A stretch of DNA of 64,000 bases from Peptacetobacter sp. (GCF_029264495.1 NZ_JARIBH010000019.1:1-64000); one strand, 5' to 3'. Shown: positions 1-9,126, counted from the first letter of the stretch. Notes: generated by a model not told the origin, from the sequence alone. Translations and numbers: made by a program.

Positions 1-28
1 AATTAATAAATAATGAAGGAGCGATGTA

Positions 29-910
29 ATGCTAAAAGGAAAAATAATAAAAGGTTTAAGTGGATTTTATTATGTGGATACAGAAACAGGTTTATATGAA
101 TGTAAAGCTAGAGGAATATTTAGAAAACAAAAAATAACTCCTTTAGTTGGCGATAATGTAGAAATAAGTGTTGTTGATGAAGAAAATAAAAAAGGAATAG
201 TAGAAATAATAGAAGAAAGAGAAACTGAACTTGTAAGACCACCAATTGCAAATGTAGATAAGGCACTAATTGTATTTGCTATTAAAGATCCTAAGCCTAA
301 TTTATCTCTTTTAGATAGATTTATTGTTCATGCAGAAAGAGAAAATTTAGATATAGTTATAATATTTACAAAGATTGACTTAGATGATGGCTCTTTAGAT
401 GAATTAATTGAAATATATGAAAAAGCAGGATATAAGGTCATACCAGTAAGTAGTGAAAAACATATAAATATAGATAAAGTAAAAGATGAATTAGTAGGTA
501 ATACAGTCGTATTTGCTGGACCATCAGGTGTAGGTAAATCAAGTTTACTTAATCAAATAGATGAAACTTTCCAGTTGAAAACAGGAACAGTAAGTGAAAA
601 AATAGGAAGAGGAAGACATACAACAAGACATGCAGAGTTATTAAAGCTTGAATGTGGTGGTATGGTAGCGGATACTCCTGGATTTAGTTCTTTAGAATTA
701 GATGGAATTGATGAAATGGAATTAAAAGAATATTTTATTGAGTTTGATGAATATGATGAATGCAAATTTGGTTCAAAATGCGTGCATGAAAATGAACCGA
801 GTTGTGATATAAAAGAAGCTGTTGAAAATAATGAAATATCAAAACAAAGATATGAAAGTTATATACAGTTGCTAAATGAAATAAGACAGAAAAACAGTAG
901 GAGGTATTAG
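29..910 (+). CDS. rsgA: Ribosome small-subunit biogenesis GTPase RsgA
   Basis: Circularly permuted GTPase that assists late 30S subunit maturation in the cytoplasm. Visible: an N-terminal OB-fold-like segment (about residues 1-65), the G4 motif TKID near 114 lying before the P-loop GPSGVGKSS at 164-172 (this order is the RsgA hallmark), G3 DTPG at 215, and a zinc knuckle with Cys245, Cys251, His253 and Cys259. The 293 aa length is normal. The ATG start has AAGGAG 8 bases upstream. rpe follows after 3 bases, so the two are co-transcribed; rsgA-rpe-thiN is a conserved Firmicute order, usually preceded by prkC, which would lie outside the window. Confidence 0.97.
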   Translation: MLKGKIIKGLSGFYYVDTETGLYECKARGIFRKQKITPLVGDNVEISVVDEENKKGIVEIIEERETELVRPPIANVDKALIVFAIKDPKPNLSLLDRFIVHAERENLDIVIIFTKIDLDDGSLDELIEIYEKAGYKVIPVSSEKHINIDKVKDELVGNTVVFAGPSGVGKSSLLNQIDETFQLKTGTVSEKIGRGRHTTRHAELLKLECGGMVADTPGFSSLELDGIDEMELKEYFIEFDEYDECKFGSKCVHENEPSCDIKEAVENNEISKQRYESYIQLLNEIRQKNSRRY

Positions 911-913
911 ATT

Positions 914-1567
914 ATGGTTAAATTAGCACCATCAATATTATCAGCAGATTTTGCTAGATTACTTGAAGATGTAAAAAAAGTTGAAAAAGCGGGATGTGAG
1001 TATTTACACATAGATGTTATGGACGGACATTTTGTACCAAATATAACTCTTGGCCCAGCAATAGTTAAAAGTTTAAGAAAAGACGTGGATATGGTATTTG
1101 ATGCTCATCTTATGATAGAAAATCCAGATAATTATATAGAAGAGTTTGTAAAAGCAGGATGTGATATAATAACAGTTCATGTTGAAGCATGTACACATCT
1201 TCATAGAACTATACAAAATATAAAATCACATGGAATAAAAGCAGGTGTTGTTTTAAATCCAGCGACATCTTTAGATACAATAAAATATGTTCTTGATGAT
1301 GTAGATATGGTACTTTTAATGTCTGTTAATCCTGGATTTGGAGGACAATCATATATACCATGTGTAACTGAAAAAATAAAAGAGCTTAGAAAAATGATAG
1401 ATGAAAGAGGTCTAGATATAGAAATAGAAGTTGATGGTGGAGTTAAACCATCAAATATAAAAGAAGTAGTTGAAGCTGGAGCAGATGTATGTGTAGCAGG
1501 TTCTGCAATATTTGGAAAAGAAGATATAGATGCTGCAGTTAAAGATCTTAGAGAAAACGCAAAATAA
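914..1567 (+). CDS. rpe: Ribulose-phosphate 3-epimerase
   Basis: Interconverts ribulose 5-phosphate and xylulose 5-phosphate in the pentose phosphate pathway. The TIM-barrel family signatures are all visible: [10 protein letters not shown] at the N-terminus, [12 protein letters not shown] (metal and catalytic His/Asp) near residue 35, DAHLMIENP near 67, SVNPGFGGQ near 140, and the phosphate-binding end VDGGVKPSN with AGSAIFG. Length 217 aa is typical. AGGAGG lies just before the ATG. Second gene of the rsgA-rpe-thiN operon. Identity is secure. Confidence 0.98.
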   Translation: MVKLAPSILSADFARLLEDVKKVEKAGCEYLHIDVMDGHFVPNITLGPAIVKSLRKDVDMVFDAHLMIENPDNYIEEFVKAGCDIITVHVEACTHLHRTIQNIKSHGIKAGVVLNPATSLDTIKYVLDDVDMVLLMSVNPGFGGQSYIPCVTEKIKELRKMIDERGLDIEIEVDGGVKPSNIKEVVEAGADVCVAGSAIFGKEDIDAAVKDLRENAK

Positions 1568-1591
1568 ATTTAGAAATAGAGTGATTTTAAT

Positions 1592-2242
1592 TTGAAAATT
1601 TGTATTTTTTTAAATGGGAATGTAAAAGATTATAATGAAATTAAACAAAAAATTGAATCTGAAAACTATGATAAGATTATTTGTGCCGATGGAGGTGCAA
1701 ATCATACATTTAAGATGGATTTAATTCCGAATTATATAATAGGAGATTTAGATTCTGTAAAAGAAAATATTGTAGATTTTTATAAAGAAAAAGATGTTGA
1801 ATTTAAAAAATTCCCAGAAAAGAAAAATGAAACTGATTCAGAATTATGCATAATTTTAGCAGATATGCTTGGTGCGACAAAAGTTGATTTATATGCAGCT
1901 TTGGGAGGAAGAATAGATCATACTTTAGCGAATGTAAAGTTATTAGAGTATATGAGAAGGAAAAATATAGAATCAAGAATAATAACAGAAGATGAGATTT
2001 TATATCTTGTTCATAATGAAAGGATAAATATAAAAGGTAATAAAGGAGATACTATATCTGTTATTCCTATAATGGGAGATGCAAAAGGTATAACTCTTTA
2101 TAATTTAGAATATCCTTTAGATAATTTTACTATGGATTATGCCAAGCCAAGAGGAGTATCAAATGTTATGCTAGGTGAAGAATGTGGAATAGAAATAAAA
2201 GATGGATCTGCAATAGTTGTTAGAAATTTAAAAGAAGTATAA
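1592..2242 (+). CDS. thiN: Thiamine pyrophosphokinase
   Basis: Transfers pyrophosphate from ATP to thiamine, giving thiamine diphosphate. Family motifs are present: ICADGGANH near residue 30, IIGDLDS near 50, TDSELCII near 90, and ALGGRIDHTLAN near 105, followed by a C-terminal beta domain. The frame opens with TTG at 1592; the Shine-Dalgarno sequence is weak, so the start is less certain than the identity. Third gene of the rsgA-rpe-thiN run. A strong terminator follows. A paralogous catalytic-like domain occurs in SteA (43456-44577). Confidence 0.93.
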   Translation: MKICIFLNGNVKDYNEIKQKIESENYDKIICADGGANHTFKMDLIPNYIIGDLDSVKENIVDFYKEKDVEFKKFPEKKNETDSELCIILADMLGATKVDLYAALGGRIDHTLANVKLLEYMRRKNIESRIITEDEILYLVHNERINIKGNKGDTISVIPIMGDAKGITLYNLEYPLDNFTMDYAKPRGVSNVMLGEECGIEIKDGSAIVVRNLKEV

Positions 2243-2251
2243 AGTGAAAAT

Positions 2252-2288
2252 AAAAACAGTAGAATAATGTAAATTCTACTGTTTTTTT
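2252..2288 (+). terminator. Intrinsic terminator after thiN
   Basis: Perfect stem AAACAGTAGAAT / ATTCTACTGTTT with a short loop, followed by a run of seven T. It ends the rsgA-rpe-thiN operon. Confidence 0.9.
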
Positions 2289-2359
2289 GTGAAATTTATC
2301 TTACTATGAAAAGTATTATTATCTAATATTAATAGAATTTGCATTTATATGTAAAAAAT

Positions 2360-2387
2360 TTGCATAATATACAAAAAATGATATAAT
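2360..2387 (+). promoter_or_regulatory. Sigma-A-like promoter for the HAD phosphatase gene
   Basis: TTGCAT at 2360-2365, 16 bases, then TATAAT at 2382-2387. The nonamer AATTTGCAT occurs twice, starting at 2336 and 2357, exactly 21 bases (two helical turns) apart; the second copy overlaps the -35 box, so it could be a regulator site. Confidence 0.6.
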
Positions 2388-2421
2388 AATGATTAATATT
2401 TTTACAAAAATAGGGGGAATT

Positions 2422-3057
2422 ATGAAAAAAATAGATTCAATAATTTTTGATTTAGATGGAACAATGTGGGATACAAGAGAAGATGTTGCACAAATATGGA
2501 ATGAAGTATTAATTAAATATGGTATGGATGCAACTTTAACATCTGATAAAGTTGGAGAATGTATGGGTATGCCATATATTGAAGCAATTAATATTCTTTT
2601 AAGTCATGTACCAGAAAAAATGAGAAGTATCATAATGGAAGAGTGTTCTAGTGTAGAAGTGGAAAAAATAGATGAAAGAAATGGTGGGAAAATATTTGAT
2701 AATGTAGAAAAAACTATAAAAGAATTATATAAAAATTATAAATTATTTATAGTAAGTAATTGTCAAAAAGGATATATAGAAGCATTTTTAAGAATCAACA
2801 AACTTGAAAAATATTTTACTGATATAGAAGATGCTGAAAATACTGGTTTAACTAAGGGAGAAAATAATAAATTAATAATAGAGAGAAATAATTTAAAGAA
2901 TCCTATATATGTAGGGGATACTCAAGGAGATGCAGATAGTGCAAAGTTTGCAGAAATTCCATTTATATTTGCAGAATATGGATTCGGAAAAACCAATTAT
3001 GCTGATAGAAGTATAAAAGATATATCGGATTTATTAAAATTAGATATATTATATTAA
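2422..3057 (+). CDS. HAD-family phosphatase (phosphoglycolate phosphatase-like)
   Basis: Haloacid-dehalogenase superfamily hydrolase, probably a small-molecule phosphatase; substrate cannot be read from sequence. Motif I FDLDGTMWDT lies at the N-terminus with the nucleophilic Asp pair, motif II is the Ser in IVSNCQKGY, and motif IV appears as VGDTQGDADSA. Between I and II is an alpha-helical cap of the Gph/PGMB type. I chose ATG 2422 rather than the upstream ATG 2389 because GGGGGA sits 5 bases before it and the protein then begins MKKIDSIIFDLDGT like its relatives. Monocistronic, between a promoter and a terminator. Confidence 0.9.
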   Translation: MKKIDSIIFDLDGTMWDTREDVAQIWNEVLIKYGMDATLTSDKVGECMGMPYIEAINILLSHVPEKMRSIIMEECSSVEVEKIDERNGGKIFDNVEKTIKELYKNYKLFIVSNCQKGYIEAFLRINKLEKYFTDIEDAENTGLTKGENNKLIIERNNLKNPIYVGDTQGDADSAKFAEIPFIFAEYGFGKTNYADRSIKDISDLLKLDILY

Positions 3058-3071
3058 ACCTATATTAATAT

Positions 3072-3104
3072 AAAAACTGCTGTAAGTTTCACAGCAGTTT
3101 TTTA
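3072..3104. terminator. Bidirectional terminator between convergent genes
   Basis: AAAACTGCTGT / ACAGCAGTTTT stem with T tract on + and A tract (T tract on -) on the other side. It serves the HAD gene and the convergent PHP gene. Confidence 0.88.
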
Positions 3105-3115
3105 TTAATAAAATA

Positions 3116-3946
3116 TTATAAATCATGAAAAATAGGCTTCATTTTATCAAAAGTACAGAATTTTTTAAAACCAATTTCTTTCAATTCGTTTTTTAATTCT
3201 TCTATTTGAGAATTTGATAAATCATTTTTACAATGTGAATCACTACCAATACTCAAAATCTCTCCACCTAACTCTAAATATAATTTTAAAATATCTCTAG
3301 AAGGCATTAAATCGTCTAATTTATATTTTTTAGAAGATGTATTTAATTCAATACCTTTTCTATCTTTTATTATATATTTTAAAATTTTTGTTATTATTTC
3401 TATATTTTCTACAAAAGGATTATAACCATCTTTTTCATCATACCTCTTCATTAAATCCATATGACCGAGTACAGAGTAATTATGATAATTTTGAACTAAG
3501 TAATACATAGTATCAAAATAATTTTTATAATATTCTTTTTCAGTTTTTCCATCTTGATAACTATGATCCCAAAATTCTTTATCATCTATTTGATGAATAG
3601 ATAATATTACAAAATCTAATGGATATTTATGGAATATATTTTCATATTTTTTAATATTGTGCTTTTGAATTCCAAACTCTAATCCATTTTTTATAGTTAT
3701 TTTATCATGGTATTTTTCTCTAAAAAATTCTAAATCAGAAAAATATTTGTCATAATCGACGTTAAAATATTTTTTAGTTGCCTTATTATTTCTAAGATCT
3801 TCCCAATCATCTTTTATACCATAATCAACATGGTCTGTAAAACAAATTTCTTTTATTCCTAAAGAAATAGCATCTTTTATACAATCTTCCATAGGATAAC
3901 ATGAATCACTACTAAAAATTGTATGTGTGTGATAATCACAAAACAT
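3116..3946 (-). CDS. PHP-domain histidinol-phosphatase family protein
   Basis: Member of the HisJ/YtvP branch of PHP metallophosphatases, which dephosphorylate histidinol phosphate. The N-terminal metal motif DYHTHTIFSSDS is intact, further metal ligands occur in CFTDHVDYG, NGLEFGIQ, ILSIHQID and GHMDL, and the C-terminal metal pair is in SIGSDSHC. Length 276 aa fits. AAGGAG precedes the ATG on the minus strand. No other histidine biosynthesis gene is near, so a different phosphoester substrate is possible. Confidence 0.85.
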   Translation of the reverse strand: MFCDYHTHTIFSSDSCYPMEDCIKDAISLGIKEICFTDHVDYGIKDDWEDLRNNKATKKYFNVDYDKYFSDLEFFREKYHDKITIKNGLEFGIQKHNIKKYENIFHKYPLDFVILSIHQIDDKEFWDHSYQDGKTEKEYYKNYFDTMYYLVQNYHNYSVLGHMDLMKRYDEKDGYNPFVENIEIITKILKYIIKDRKGIELNTSSKKYKLDDLMPSRDILKLYLELGGEILSIGSDSHCKNDLSNSQIEELKNELKEIGFKKFCTFDKMKPIFHDL

Positions 3947-4309
3947 AAAATTCTCCTTTTAATCAAATAAATATACTATAATTATACCATTGCTAAATAA
4001 AAAAATGTATATAAGAAAATAAAATTTAAAATATAAATTGTAGGATAATATATGTAATACAATATAAATAAAATTTATTCATAAGACAAATTATAAAGTA
4101 AAGTATAGAATTTCTTAATATAATCTTTAAAAATATATCTACATAATCTTAAAAATTAATATTTATAATAAAGACAAATAAAAGAAAGGAGAGATAGGAT
4201 GAGAATTATAAAAAATATTTTTTATAAATTATAAATCATCTTACAACTTAGTATGTTGTATAATAAAAATTGATAAAATATAAAATTTATATAACATAGG
4301 AGAATAAAA
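3947..4309. other. Divergent intergenic region before the two-component system
   Basis: About 360 bases, extremely A+T rich, between the divergent PHP gene and the response regulator. It holds a very short ORF with a strong ribosome-binding site (4199-4234), and an inverted repeat TACAAC-N7-GTTGTA at 4242-4260 whose right arm overlaps a TATAAT at 4259-4264. That could be an operator on the response-regulator promoter. No RNA gene is seen. Confidence 0.5.
4199..4234 (+). CDS. Possible 11-residue leader peptide
   Basis: ATG preceded at good distance by GAAAGGAGAGA, the strongest ribosome-binding site in this intergenic region, then eleven sense codons (MRIIKNIFYKL) and TAA. It matches no family I know. 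It could be a leader peptide, a tiny membrane-active peptide, or the remnant of a decayed gene. The coding text includes an AT-only near-palindrome. Support rests on the ribosome-binding site alone. Confidence 0.25.
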   Translation: MRIIKNIFYKL

Positions 4310-5026
4310 ATGAATACATATAATATATTAATTGTAGAAGATGAAAAAGAAATTGCTGATGCAGTAGAAATATACTTAAAAAATCAAGGATATAATGTTT
4401 TTAAAGCTTATAATGGAATGGAAGCTATTGAAATAGTAGAAAAAACAGAAATACACTTATCTATTGTAGATATAATGATGCCTATAATGGATGGAATTAC
4501 ATTTACAATGAAAGTTAGAGAAAAATATAATTTTCCAATAATAATGCTTTCAGCAAAATCTGAAGAAGTAGATAAAATAATGGGACTTAATATTGGAGCA
4601 GACGATTATATAACAAAACCATTTAAACCACTTGAACTTTTAGCTAGAGTAAACTCGCAATTAAGAAGATATACAAAATACATGAATATCAAATCAAGCA
4701 ATGATGAAATAATAGAAAAAAATAAAAATATATACGAGATAGGTGGATTAGAGTTAAATGATGATACAAAAGAAGTTAGTGTTGACGGAAATATAGTAAA
4801 ATTAACTCCAATAGAATTTAAAATTTTAGCACTTCTTATGAAAAATCCTGGAAGAGTATTTCCTGCAGAAGAGATTTATGAAAGGGTGTGGAATGAAGTA
4901 GCGATAAATACAGATACTGTTATGGTTCATGTAAGAAATATTAGAGAAAAAATAGAGTTGGATTCAAAGAATCCAAGATATTTAAAGGTGGTGTGGGGAG
5001 TTGGATACAAAATTGAAAAAATATAA
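4310..5026 (+). CDS. OmpR/PhoB-family response regulator
   Basis: Two-component DNA-binding regulator. Receiver domain (about residues 1-120) has the acidic pair in VEDEKE, the phosphoacceptor Asp54 in SIVDIMMPIMDG, the Ser in MLSAKS and the Lys in DYITKPFKP. The C-terminal winged helix (about 140-238) carries LTPIEFKILALLMKNPGRVF and the recognition-helix region TDTVMVHVRNIREKIE. Good GGAG site before the ATG. It overlaps the start of the downstream kinase gene, its obvious cognate. The regulon is not evident from the neighbours. Confidence 0.95.
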   Translation: MNTYNILIVEDEKEIADAVEIYLKNQGYNVFKAYNGMEAIEIVEKTEIHLSIVDIMMPIMDGITFTMKVREKYNFPIIMLSAKSEEVDKIMGLNIGADDYITKPFKPLELLARVNSQLRRYTKYMNIKSSNDEIIEKNKNIYEIGGLELNDDTKEVSVDGNIVKLTPIEFKILALLMKNPGRVFPAEEIYERVWNEVAINTDTVMVHVRNIREKIELDSKNPRYLKVVWGVGYKIEKI

Positions 5027-7271
5027 AAATATAAAATCAAATAAAGTTTTAATTAATATTTTAGTAATAATTATTTTATTAGTATCGTCTTTAGGAGTAG
5101 TAAAAAGCTATAAAAATATAGATAATACTAAAATAGATGAAAATTGCTTAAATAAAAAAGAGGTAGCAACGTATTTTACAAGGAACTATTATAATTTATA
5201 TTGGAATATGAAAAAAAATACAGAAGGTATTCACAATCCATCAGAATTATTTTTGAATGAAAAAGATATAGATATATATTTAAAAGATATAGACTTAACT
5301 GTTAAAAAGGATGATGTTAAAAATGATTTCAATAGAGCTTTTTTTGAACATGAAGATGGATTTGACTCTAATGAAATAATTAAATATAACGTATATAATA
5401 AATTAAATAAAAAAACATATGCAAATGAAGATAAAGATTTAAAATATATAAGGGAATATGATTTAGATAAAAAAAATAATAATAAAATAAATGAATTAAA
5501 ACAGAAGTATTTGCTATTTGCGACTGTAGATTTTAATAATAATGGAGAAGCAACAATAAAATCACTACATGGAGCCGATAAAAATAATTATCAAGAACTT
5601 GAAAATTACAACAATACAATAAATTCAGAAATAACAAGCGATAATTATTTTAATAAATATAGTGATGATTATATGAAGTATAGTTTAAGTCCAATAAAAG
5701 ATACAGTAATAACAATTGGTATAACTAAAAATGATGCTAAAACTGTATTTAAAAATATATACACTTATGAATATTCAGATTATTTAAGTAACATTATATC
5801 AGGATCTAAAATTGATTCTTACAGACAAATAGTTGGATATTCAGTAAGTATTATGATTATATTTGCTATATTAGGATTAATACTACCAAATTCTATAAGA
5901 AATAATATACTAGGAATGGATAAAATCACAAAAATACCTATAGAAATATTATTTATAATTGCAAGTATAATTTTATCATTTTTCATTGCTTTTAATCCAG
6001 TAATTTTTGTAAATAGTACTATAGAAGATATTTTAAAATATGAATTATTAAATGTGTTGCCTATAACAAATGGTATATCAGAGATAATTATTGTAATAAT
6101 AAACTTATTATATTGGATGTTATTATTTGCAATGTTATTTATGTTAGGTATATATATAAGAAATATGTTATTCTCAAAAGAAGATAGAAAAACAATATTT
6201 AGATCATCTATAATAGTAAAACTTATAAAATGGATGAAAAAACAAATAAAAGCATTTTTAAACTGGGTAGATAGATTAGATTTAAAAGATGGAAGAGAAA
6301 AATTAATATTATCATGTTTAGCTATAAACTTTATATTAATAGTTATTTGTTCTATAATGTGGGGATTTGGAATAATACTAGCTGTGATTTATACTATAGT
6401 TTTATACAAACTTATAAAGAAAAAAACAGCAAAAGTATTTGACGATTACGATAAACTAGAAAAAATAACTAAAGATATAGCAGATGGAGATTTTAAAGAA
6501 ATTTCAGATGAAGATTTAGGTATATTTAATCCTATAAAAGAAAATTTACAGAATATAAAAGTTGGATTTAGTAATGCTGTAAATGAAGAAGTAAAAAGTC
6601 AGAAAATGAAAACAGAACTTATAACAAATGTTTCACATGACTTAAAAACTCCTCTTACTTCTATAATAACTTATGTAGATTTGTTAAAGAAAGAAGATAT
6701 AACAGAAGAAGAAAGAAAAAAATATTTAGAAACTATAGAAAAAAAATCAAATAGATTAAAATTCCTTATTGAAGATTTATTTGAAGTGAGTAAGGCTACA
6801 AGTGGCAATATAACTATGAATCCTATGAAAGTAGATGTTGTATCATTAATAAAACAAACTATAGTAGAGCTAGAAGATAAGTTAAATGCATCACATCTTA
6901 AAATAAAGACAGATTTTCCAAGTGAAAAAGTTATATTAGAACTAGATAATATGAGGACATTTAGAATATTCTCTAATCTAATATCAAATATATCTAAATA
7001 TTCTATGCCATATACTAGAGTCTATATAAGTGTAAAAAAAGAAGAGGAAACAACAGAAATAGAATTTAAAAATATATCAGCTGAAGAATTGAATTGCAAT
7101 GTAGAAAATCTCACAGAAAGATTTGTTAGAGGAGATAAGTCTAGAAATACAGAAGGAAGTGGACTTGGACTTGCAATAGTAAAAAGTTTTACAGAACTTC
7201 AAGGTGGTAAAATAAATATAAGTTCTGATGGAGATTTATTCAAAGTAAATTTAACATTTAAGAATAAATAA
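5001..7271 (+). CDS. Membrane sensor histidine kinase
   Basis: Partner of the preceding regulator. One N-terminal membrane helix (about 17-36), an extracellular sensor domain of about 230 residues rich in Asn/Lys/Asp, then about five further hydrophobic segments between 275 and 475, so it is polytopic. A HAMP-like linker leads to the H-box NVSHDLKTPLTS with His546 and to the ATPase domain: N-box NLISNISKYS and G2 GSGLGLAIV near 719. The canonical DxGxG box is replaced by a diverged stretch (EFKNIS), as in a known clostridial subgroup. Starts are TTG at 5001 or TTG at 5013 (GGGGAG upstream); both overlap the regulator gene. The sensed signal is unknown. Confidence 0.93.
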   Translation: MDTKLKKYKNIKSNKVLINILVIIILLVSSLGVVKSYKNIDNTKIDENCLNKKEVATYFTRNYYNLYWNMKKNTEGIHNPSELFLNEKDIDIYLKDIDLTVKKDDVKNDFNRAFFEHEDGFDSNEIIKYNVYNKLNKKTYANEDKDLKYIREYDLDKKNNNKINELKQKYLLFATVDFNNNGEATIKSLHGADKNNYQELENYNNTINSEITSDNYFNKYSDDYMKYSLSPIKDTVITIGITKNDAKTVFKNIYTYEYSDYLSNIISGSKIDSYRQIVGYSVSIMIIFAILGLILPNSIRNNILGMDKITKIPIEILFIIASIILSFFIAFNPVIFVNSTIEDILKYELLNVLPITNGISEIIIVIINLLYWMLLFAMLFMLGIYIRNMLFSKEDRKTIFRSSIIVKLIKWMKKQIKAFLNWVDRLDLKDGREKLILSCLAINFILIVICSIMWGFGIILAVIYTIVLYKLIKKKTAKVFDDYDKLEKITKDIADGDFKEISDEDLGIFNPIKENLQNIKVGFSNAVNEEVKSQKMKTELITNVSHDLKTPLTSIITYVDLLKKEDITEEERKKYLETIEKKSNRLKFLIEDLFEVSKATSGNITMNPMKVDVVSLIKQTIVELEDKLNASHLKIKTDFPSEKVILELDNMRTFRIFSNLISNISKYSMPYTRVYISVKKEEETTEIEFKNISAEELNCNVENLTERFVRGDKSRNTEGSGLGLAIVKSFTELQGGKINISSDGDLFKVNLTFKNK

Positions 7272-7291
7272 ATTTATACAGAATTAATTAT

Positions 7292-7326
7292 AAAAAAGAA
7301 GTTATCTAAATAGATAACTTCTTTTT
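7292..7326 (+). terminator. Intrinsic terminator after the histidine kinase
   Basis: AAGAAGTTATCTA / TAGATAACTTCTT stem with a two-base spacer and a T run; the A-rich 5' side means it may also serve the convergent copZ gene. Confidence 0.9.
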
Positions 7327-7399
7327 AAATATATTAAACTTTTATATAAATTATTAGTTTAGCATATATGTTATATGAATAATTTGAATTTATTCAATA

Positions 7400-7612
7400 T
7401 TATTTTATAACTTCTATAGCTTCAAATCCTTCTTCATTTACAGCATTCATTAATGCTTCATCAGTTACTGAATCATTTGCATTTACAGTAGCAGATTTAT
7501 TTTCTAAACTAACTTCTAAAACTTCTACACCATCTAGAGCTGAAAGAGCTTCAGTTATTCTATTTATACAGTGTTGGCATCCCATACCTTCTATTTTTAC
7601 TATTCTTTTCAT
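7400..7612 (-). CDS. copZ: CopZ-like heavy-metal chaperone
   Basis: Single heavy-metal-associated domain of 70 aa, normally binding Cu(I) and delivering it to a CopA P-type ATPase or to CsoR. The metal loop GMGCQHC is at residues 9-15, followed by the ferredoxin-like fold pattern (EALSALDGV, then DEALMNAVNEEGF). AGGAGG-type site on the minus strand before ATG. Stands alone: no copA or csoR in the window. A CsoR-like inverted repeat lies immediately upstream. Confidence 0.9.
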   Translation of the reverse strand: MKRIVKIEGMGCQHCINRITEALSALDGVEVLEVSLENKSATVNANDSVTDEALMNAVNEEGFEAIEVIK

Positions 7613-7636
7613 AATAAACCTCCAAATATTAAAATT

Positions 7637-7657
7637 ATATACCTATAAGGGGTATAT
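7637..7657 (-). promoter_or_regulatory. CsoR-like operator upstream of copZ
   Basis: On the minus strand this reads ATATACCCCTTATAGGTATAT, 21 bases with inverted ends (ATATACC / GGTATAT). It resembles the TACCC...GGGTA-type copper operators bound by CsoR. It lies 25-45 bases upstream of the copZ start codon, where promoter elements are expected. Assignment is by resemblance only. Confidence 0.55.
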
Positions 7658-7761
7658 TTATTATAATTTGATTATAGACATAAAATACGCTAAAGTCAAT
7701 ATAGTGTTGATTTTATTTTAAAATTGTGATAATTTAATAGTAGACAACTGAATCAATTAAG

Positions 7762-7897
7762 ATGTCTTCAGGGCAGGGTGAGATTCCCGACCGGCGGTAT
7801 AGTCCGCGAGCGTTTTTACGCAGGAATTGGCAAAGGTTCAATTCAGGATTTGGTGAAATTCCAAAACCGACAGTATAGTCTGGATGAGAGAAGATGT
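7762..7897 (+). promoter_or_regulatory. FMN riboswitch (RFN element)
   Basis: The conserved RFN blocks are all present in order: TCTTCAGGGCAGGGTGA, ATTCCCGACCGGCGGTAT, AGTCCGCGAGCG, GATTTGGTGAAATTCC, CCGACAGTATAGTCTGG and ATGAGAGAAGA, the last closing the P1 helix with the first. It senses FMN in the nascent mRNA. A terminator lies about 115 bases downstream, before ribU, so FMN binding is expected to cause premature termination. Confidence 0.97.
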
Positions 7898-8010
7898 GTT
7901 AATAATAATCTATAATAAAATAAATATATTTTGCTTATGAATAAATAATTAGATATAAATAATCTAGTTTAATAAAGTAATAAATTAAAAATTTTAAAAT
8001 AGAGAGTTAG

Positions 8011-8050
8011 AACACCTGAAAGACACTTAAGTCAAATCAGGTGTTTTTTA
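8011..8050 (+). terminator. Riboswitch-controlled terminator before ribU
   Basis: AACACCTGA / TCAGGTGTT stem with an 18-base loop and a T run, 27 bases before the ribU start. Because it sits between aptamer and gene it is the likely expression platform. Confidence 0.88.
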
Positions 8051-8076
8051 TTTTAAATTTTTAGGAGGAATCAGAT

Positions 8077-8727
8077 ATGATTGAAAGTAAGACAAAAAAA
8101 TTAACAAGAGTGGCAATGCTTAGTGCATTAGCATTTGCAGCGGTATTATTTATAAGAATACCATTAGTATTATTTCTTGAGTATGATCCAAAAGATGTAA
8201 TAATCACTATTGGTGGTTTTATATGGGGACCAAGTATATCATTTGCAGTAGCTATAGTAACTGCTTTTATAGAATTTTTAACTATAAGTGAAGATGGAAT
8301 AATAGGATTAATAATGAATATAATTTCTATTTGTTCATTCTGTTGTACAGCAGCATTTATATATAAAAAAGATAGAACTTTAAGAGGATCTATAATAGGA
8401 TTAATATCAGGAACAGCTCTTTTAACAGTAGTTATGATAATTTGGAATTATTTAGTAACTCCAATATATATGGGAATACCAAGAACTGAAGTTGTAAAAT
8501 TACTTGTACCTGCAATACTACCATTTAATTTAATAAAAGGTGGAATAGATTCAGCTATTATACTTTTAATATATAAACCAATAGTGTCTGCATTAAGAAG
8601 AACTATATTAAAAACTGAAAATAATAATTCAGAAAAAATGAAAATTCATCCAGGAATAATGGCTATAGCATTATTAATAATAGTTACTTGTATTTTATTT
8701 GTAATGACAATAAAAGGTATAATTTAA
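8077..8727 (+). CDS. ribU: Riboflavin ECF transporter S component RibU
   Basis: Substrate-binding membrane subunit of an energy-coupling-factor transporter for riboflavin. Five to six hydrophobic segments are seen across 216 aa; the N-terminal region has the S-component pattern (RVAMLSALAFAAVLF) and the signature ILPFNLIKGGIDS near residue 148. AGGAGG precedes ATG. The upstream FMN riboswitch makes the substrate assignment strong. The shared EcfA/A'/T module is not here, as usual for group II ECF systems. Confidence 0.95.
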   Translation: MIESKTKKLTRVAMLSALAFAAVLFIRIPLVLFLEYDPKDVIITIGGFIWGPSISFAVAIVTAFIEFLTISEDGIIGLIMNIISICSFCCTAAFIYKKDRTLRGSIIGLISGTALLTVVMIIWNYLVTPIYMGIPRTEVVKLLVPAILPFNLIKGGIDSAIILLIYKPIVSALRRTILKTENNNSEKMKIHPGIMAIALLIIVTCILFVMTIKGII

Positions 8728-8796
8728 ATAAAGGATTTTTAATTTATTTATAGAATATAATATATACTAAAATAAATTAATTTAGGAGGAGTATAT

Positions 8797-9126
8797 ATGA
8801 TAATAACTACAACACCAACAGTAGAAGGATATAAAATAGTAGAATACAAAGGAATAACATATGGAGAAGTTGTTTCAGGTGTAAACTTTTTTAAGGATTT
8901 TGCGGCAAGTATAACAAATATATTTGGAGGTCGTTCAAATTCTTATGAAGATGAACTTCAAAATGCTAGAGTAAAAGCATTAGAAGAATTAGAAGAAAGA
9001 GCACTTGCAAAAGGTGCAAATGCTATAGTAGGAGTAGATACAGATTATGAAGTATTAGGTGCTGACAATGGAATGCTTATGGTTACAGTATCTGGTACAG
9101 CAGTACTTATTGAAAAAGAATATTAA
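8797..9126 (+). CDS. YbjQ-family (DUF74) protein
   Basis: Small cytoplasmic protein of the YbjQ/UPF0145 family, whose members form pentameric rings and have no settled biochemical role. The family features are seen: start [18 protein letters not shown], the glycine/phenylalanine segment in the middle, and the conserved core [19 protein letters not shown] near residues 66-85, ending in a beta strand with [18 protein letters not shown] precedes the start. It lies 69 bases after ribU and could be read through from it. Confidence 0.88.
   Translation: MIITTTPTVEGYKIVEYKGITYGEVVSGVNFFKDFAASITNIFGGRSNSYEDELQNARVKALEELEERALAKGANAIVGVDTDYEVLGADNGMLMVTVSGTAVLIEKEY

Noticed and set aside
2389-2421. Upstream ATG start for the HAD phosphatase
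   Set aside because: No ribosome-binding site before 2389, while ATG 2422 has GGGGGA and gives the standard N-terminus; 2389 also falls at the expected transcription start.
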